A DNA stretch of 15,199 nucleotides from Spirochaetaceae bacterium (lineage in GTDB: Bacteria > Spirochaetota > Spirochaetia > SZUA-6 > Bin103), in the NCBI GenBank assembly GCA_028820215.1, contig JAPPKD010000325.1, positions 29,329-44,527 on the forward strand, read 5' to 3'. The notes below the pieces were generated by a model. It had not been told where the DNA came from. It worked only from the letters and a program-made list of their open reading frames with translations, and did not search any database. The stretch's first letter is position 1; every line of letters begins with the position of its first letter. The translations under genes were made by a program, and so were the position numbers. Below, one piece after another: positions 13,087 to 15,199 of the stretch.

Positions 13087-14253
13087 ATGGCCGGCATCGA
13101 GATCGAGCGGTTCGCGAACACCGATCCCGGCGCCCGCGGCAAGCTCCGCGCCTTCGTCGATTTCCACTGGAGCCACTACCGCGACGACCCGCGCTACATC
13201 CCGCTGCTGGACTACGAGTACCTGGGCTTCCACCTGCTGGGCATCGTCGGCTATTTCGAGCAGCGCTCCCTGTTCCTTCAGCATGCGGCCATCGCTTTCT
13301 TCATCGCCTACGACGATCGCCGACAGCCCGTCGGGCGCTGCATGGCCTTCGTCAACGACGACCACAACGCCCACTGGAACGAGAAGACCGGCTTCTTCGG
13401 CTTCTTCGAGTCCGTCGAAGACCAGGAAGTGACCGACCGCCTGCTGCGGGGGGCCGGCGACTGGCTGCGCGAGCGCGGCATGCAGGCGATGCGCGGGCCG
13501 CAGAACCTGCCGGTCAACCAGGCGACGCCCGGCGTGCTGACCGAGGGGTTCGACTCCCGCCCGGTCATCTACTACCACTACAACAAGCCGTACTACCTGG
13601 ACCTGCTGACCGCCGCCGGCCTGCACCCGGTCAAGCGGGTGCGCTCCTGGGAGGTGCCCGTGCACGTGCCCATGGAGGAGAAGCTGCAGCGGGTCGCCCA
13701 GATCGTGCAGAAGCGGGGCGGCGTGGTATTCGAGACCTGGGGCGAGCGGCCGCTCGCGGTGCGCAAGCGCGAGATGCTGGACATCTACAACGACGCCTGG
13801 AACGACAACTGGGGCTTCGTCCCGTACCGCGACGAGGAGTTCTTCAAGGTGATCGACGACGAGCAGCTCATCGTCGACCGCGGCCAGTTCTCGATCGCCT
13901 ATTGGCAGGGTGAGCCCGCCGCCTTCTTCGGCGGCGTGCCGAACATCCTGGACGGCATGCTGCCGTCACGGCTGTGCCCGCGCTTCGAACTGTGGCGGGC
14001 GGGGCGCATGCTGATCACCAAGCGCCGTCTCGCGGGGCTGCGGTTCGGGTACCTGGGAGTGAAGAAGAAGTTCCGCAACCGGGGACTTGAGGGCCTGCTG
14101 CTCTGGAAACAGAAGATCTACACCCAACAGCACGGCTACCAGTACTGCGACGTCGGCTACGTGCTGGAGGACAACACCCCCGTGCTGCGCATGCTCGACA
14201 TGATGAACGCCATCCCCTCGAAGACCTACACGATCCTGGAGACGCCGCTGTAG
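13087..14253 (+). CDS. YghO-like protein, GNAT acyltransferase fold
   Basis: This 388-residue soluble protein resembles the YghO group of GNAT-fold proteins, widespread but poorly characterised. Family-like segments are FVDFHWSHYRDDPRYIP near the start, WNEKTGFFGFFESVED (97-112), MRGPQNLPVNQATPGVLTEGFD, YYHYNKPYYLDLLTAAGL, and a C-terminal half with KREMLDIYNDAWNDNWGFVP, FSIAYWQGEPAAFFGG, LGVKKKFRNRGLEGLLLWK (an acyl-CoA-site-like RNRGLE segment) and CDVGYVLEDNTPVLRML. No signal peptide or membrane helix is seen. The substrate is unknown; relatives are sometimes placed near lipid or amino-acid metabolism, but nothing here decides. ATG 13087 follows a -10-like TATAGA by eight bases. It diverges from the GNAT-uxaC-eda operon and is followed by a hairpin. 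Confidence 0.72.
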   Translation: MAGIEIERFANTDPGARGKLRAFVDFHWSHYRDDPRYIPLLDYEYLGFHLLGIVGYFEQRSLFLQHAAIAFFIAYDDRRQPVGRCMAFVNDDHNAHWNEKTGFFGFFESVEDQEVTDRLLRGAGDWLRERGMQAMRGPQNLPVNQATPGVLTEGFDSRPVIYYHYNKPYYLDLLTAAGLHPVKRVRSWEVPVHVPMEEKLQRVAQIVQKRGGVVFETWGERPLAVRKREMLDIYNDAWNDNWGFVPYRDEEFFKVIDDEQLIVDRGQFSIAYWQGEPAAFFGGVPNILDGMLPSRLCPRFELWRAGRMLITKRRLAGLRFGYLGVKKKFRNRGLEGLLLWKQKIYTQQHGYQYCDVGYVLEDNTPVLRMLDMMNAIPSKTYTILETPL

Positions 14254-14279
14254 ACTGCTGGTGCCCGGTACCCAGCGGT
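14254..14279 (+). terminator. Hairpin after the YghO-like gene
   Basis: Immediately after the TAG stop, ACTGCTGG (14254-14261) can pair with CCAGCGGT (14272-14279) to form an eight-base stem with one U-G pair and a ten-base loop. There is no strong run of T after it, so intrinsic termination would be weak; it could also protect the 3' end of the message. Confidence 0.35.
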
Positions 14280-14378
14280 CGGCTTGTATGCAACCATGCT
14301 CTGAGCGGGATTCAGGGATCGCTCCGGGGCCGTGGCGCCGCAGGTGCTCTCCTTCCCGAAGCTGATACAACTCGATCT

Positions 14379-14383
14379 GGGAG
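14379..14383 (+). promoter_or_regulatory. Shine-Dalgarno GGGAG deciding the ureG start
   Basis: GGGAG lies eight bases before the GTG at 14392. It favours this start over the in-frame GTG at 14332, which has no ribosome site and would add 20 residues unlike UreG. Confidence 0.5.
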
Positions 14384-14391
14384 CACAGGGT

Positions 14392-15150
14392 GTGAAGTAC
14401 GACGGAAACGAGGCAGACCCGCGGCCGGTGCGGTTCGGCATCGGCGGCCCGGTCGGTTCCGGCAAGAGCCACCTGCTGCTGCGGCTCTGCCAGCGGCTGG
14501 GCGGCGAGCACTCGATCGTCGCCATCACCAACGACATCTACTCGCGCGAGGACGAGAAATTCCTGATCCGCGCCGGCGCGCTCGCCGACGGGCGGATCCT
14601 GGGAGTGGAGACCGGCGGTTGCCCGCACGCCGCGATCCGGGACGACATCTCCGTGAACGCCGACGCCCTGGCACGCCTGCAGGACCGCTTCGGCGACACC
14701 CGCGTTGCCTTCATCGAGAGCGGCGGCGACAACCTGTCCGCCAGCTTCAGCCCCGACCTGGTCGACTACCAGATCTACGTGATCGACGTCGCGCAGGGCG
14801 GGGACATCCCCCGCAAGGGCGGCCTCGGGATCACGCGCAGCGACCTGCTGGTGGTGAACAAGGTGGACCTCGCGCCTTACGTGGAGGTGGACCTGCAGCG
14901 GATGACCGACGACGTGCGGGCGGCGCGCGGCGACCTGCCGTTCGTGATGACCAACCTCAAGGATGGCTCCGGCGTGGAGGAGGCGGCCGCCTGGATCGTG
15001 GCCGCGCTCGGCGCCCCGCGGCGCGACCGGCCGGCATGGGGCGTGGGCGGGCACCACCACCATCCCCACGACCACGGCAACGGCTTGCACTCTCATCATC
15101 ACCACGCCGGGCACGCCGAGGACCATCTCCACGCGGCCAACGTCCGCTAG
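14392..15150 (+). CDS. ureG: Urease accessory GTPase UreG with C-terminal His-rich tail
   Basis: UreG is a SIMIBI-class GTPase that dimerises around nickel and, with UreF, UreD/H and UreE, delivers it to urease. All hallmarks are present: P-loop GGPVGSGKS (18-26), AITNDIYSREDEKFL, GVETGGCPH with nickel ligands Cys77 and His79, ESGGDNLSASFSPDLVDY, IDVAQGGDIPRKGGLGITRSD, and the base-recognition NKVD. The protein has 252 residues from GTG 14392, or 272 from GTG 14332. After the globular domain, residues 221-252 form a tail in which 14 of 27 residues (221-247) are His, a likely metal-storage segment. In other UreG proteins a His-rich stretch, when present, is usually N-terminal. No other urease gene is visible upstream, and only 49 bases follow. 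A urease operon might continue beyond the window, or this may serve another nickel enzyme. Confidence 0.93.
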   Translation: MKYDGNEADPRPVRFGIGGPVGSGKSHLLLRLCQRLGGEHSIVAITNDIYSREDEKFLIRAGALADGRILGVETGGCPHAAIRDDISVNADALARLQDRFGDTRVAFIESGGDNLSASFSPDLVDYQIYVIDVAQGGDIPRKGGLGITRSDLLVVNKVDLAPYVEVDLQRMTDDVRAARGDLPFVMTNLKDGSGVEEAAAWIVAALGAPRRDRPAWGVGGHHHHPHDHGNGLHSHHHHAGHAEDHLHAANVR

Positions 15151-15199
15151 CCCGCATAGCTCACCAAGGGGGATAGACACGGGGTGGTATTTGTGGTAT
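15151..15199. other. Unassigned end of the window
   Basis: The last 49 bases after ureG contain no recognisable gene, hairpin or promoter. The sequence ends in a T/G-rich stretch with two copies of GGTAT or similar, too short to interpret. Confidence 0.4.

Noticed and set aside
15052..15132. CAC/CAT run at the end of ureG as a microsatellite
   Set aside because: The codons vary and are broken by Pro, Asp, Gly and Leu; it is better explained as a selected His-rich tail.
13966..15180. 404-codon minus-strand frame opposite ureG
   Set aside because: Val/His/Ala-rich shadow of ureG and the preceding gene; no motif.

Overview
The window is a gene-dense stretch of a high-GC bacterial chromosome. 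It carries riboflavin synthesis, histidinol dehydrogenase, hexuronate catabolism and a urease accessory GTPase, interrupted by a lower-GC segment with a large STAND-type NTPase gene. Example counts: 49 of 60 bases are G or C at 1621-1680, against 29 of 60 at 6901-6960 inside the large gene. The lineage cannot be fixed from sequence alone. Gene content fits a free-living or host-associated heterotroph from an uncultured high-GC group; a spirochaete-like or similar lineage is only a guess. I see no tRNA, rRNA, CRISPR array, transposase or integrase.

Region 1 (1-3716, plus strand) is one tightly coupled operon: the 3' end of ribD, a fused ribE-ribB gene, ribH, a short-chain dehydrogenase and a DtxR/MntR-type metal regulator. 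Every junction overlaps (19, 4, 4 and 4 bases). No GTP cyclohydrolase II (RibA) domain is present. The RibB half carries Pro where the family has an essential Glu, and the dehydrogenase carries Arg where the family has the catalytic Lys.

Region 2 (3735-9302, minus strand) reads, in transcription order: a 1198-residue XRE helix-turn-helix / nuclease-fold-like / STAND NTPase / helical-repeat protein, two small proteins without known function (86 and 78 residues), then a histidinol dehydrogenase. The large gene has a well-formed promoter whose -10 box is covered by an inverted repeat, the expected place for autoregulation by its own DNA-binding domain. This cassette is the best candidate for an undescribed, possibly anti-phage, system.

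Region 3 (9472-13029) holds a DUF2203 gene on the plus strand, and a minus-strand operon of a two-part GNAT acetyltransferase, uxaC (uronate isomerase) and a KDPG-type aldolase. UxaC and the aldolase perform the first and last steps of hexuronate breakdown; the reductase, dehydratase and kinase steps between them are not in view.

Region 4 (13087-15199, plus strand) holds a YghO-like acyltransferase-fold protein, a hairpin after its stop, and a ureG whose C-terminus is very rich in histidine. No other urease gene is visible.

Several genes lack a Shine-Dalgarno sequence and have a -10-like hexamer 7-9 bases before the start codon, suggesting leaderless transcripts. No stretch longer than 300 bases is without a gene; the longest gap is 9248-9471.
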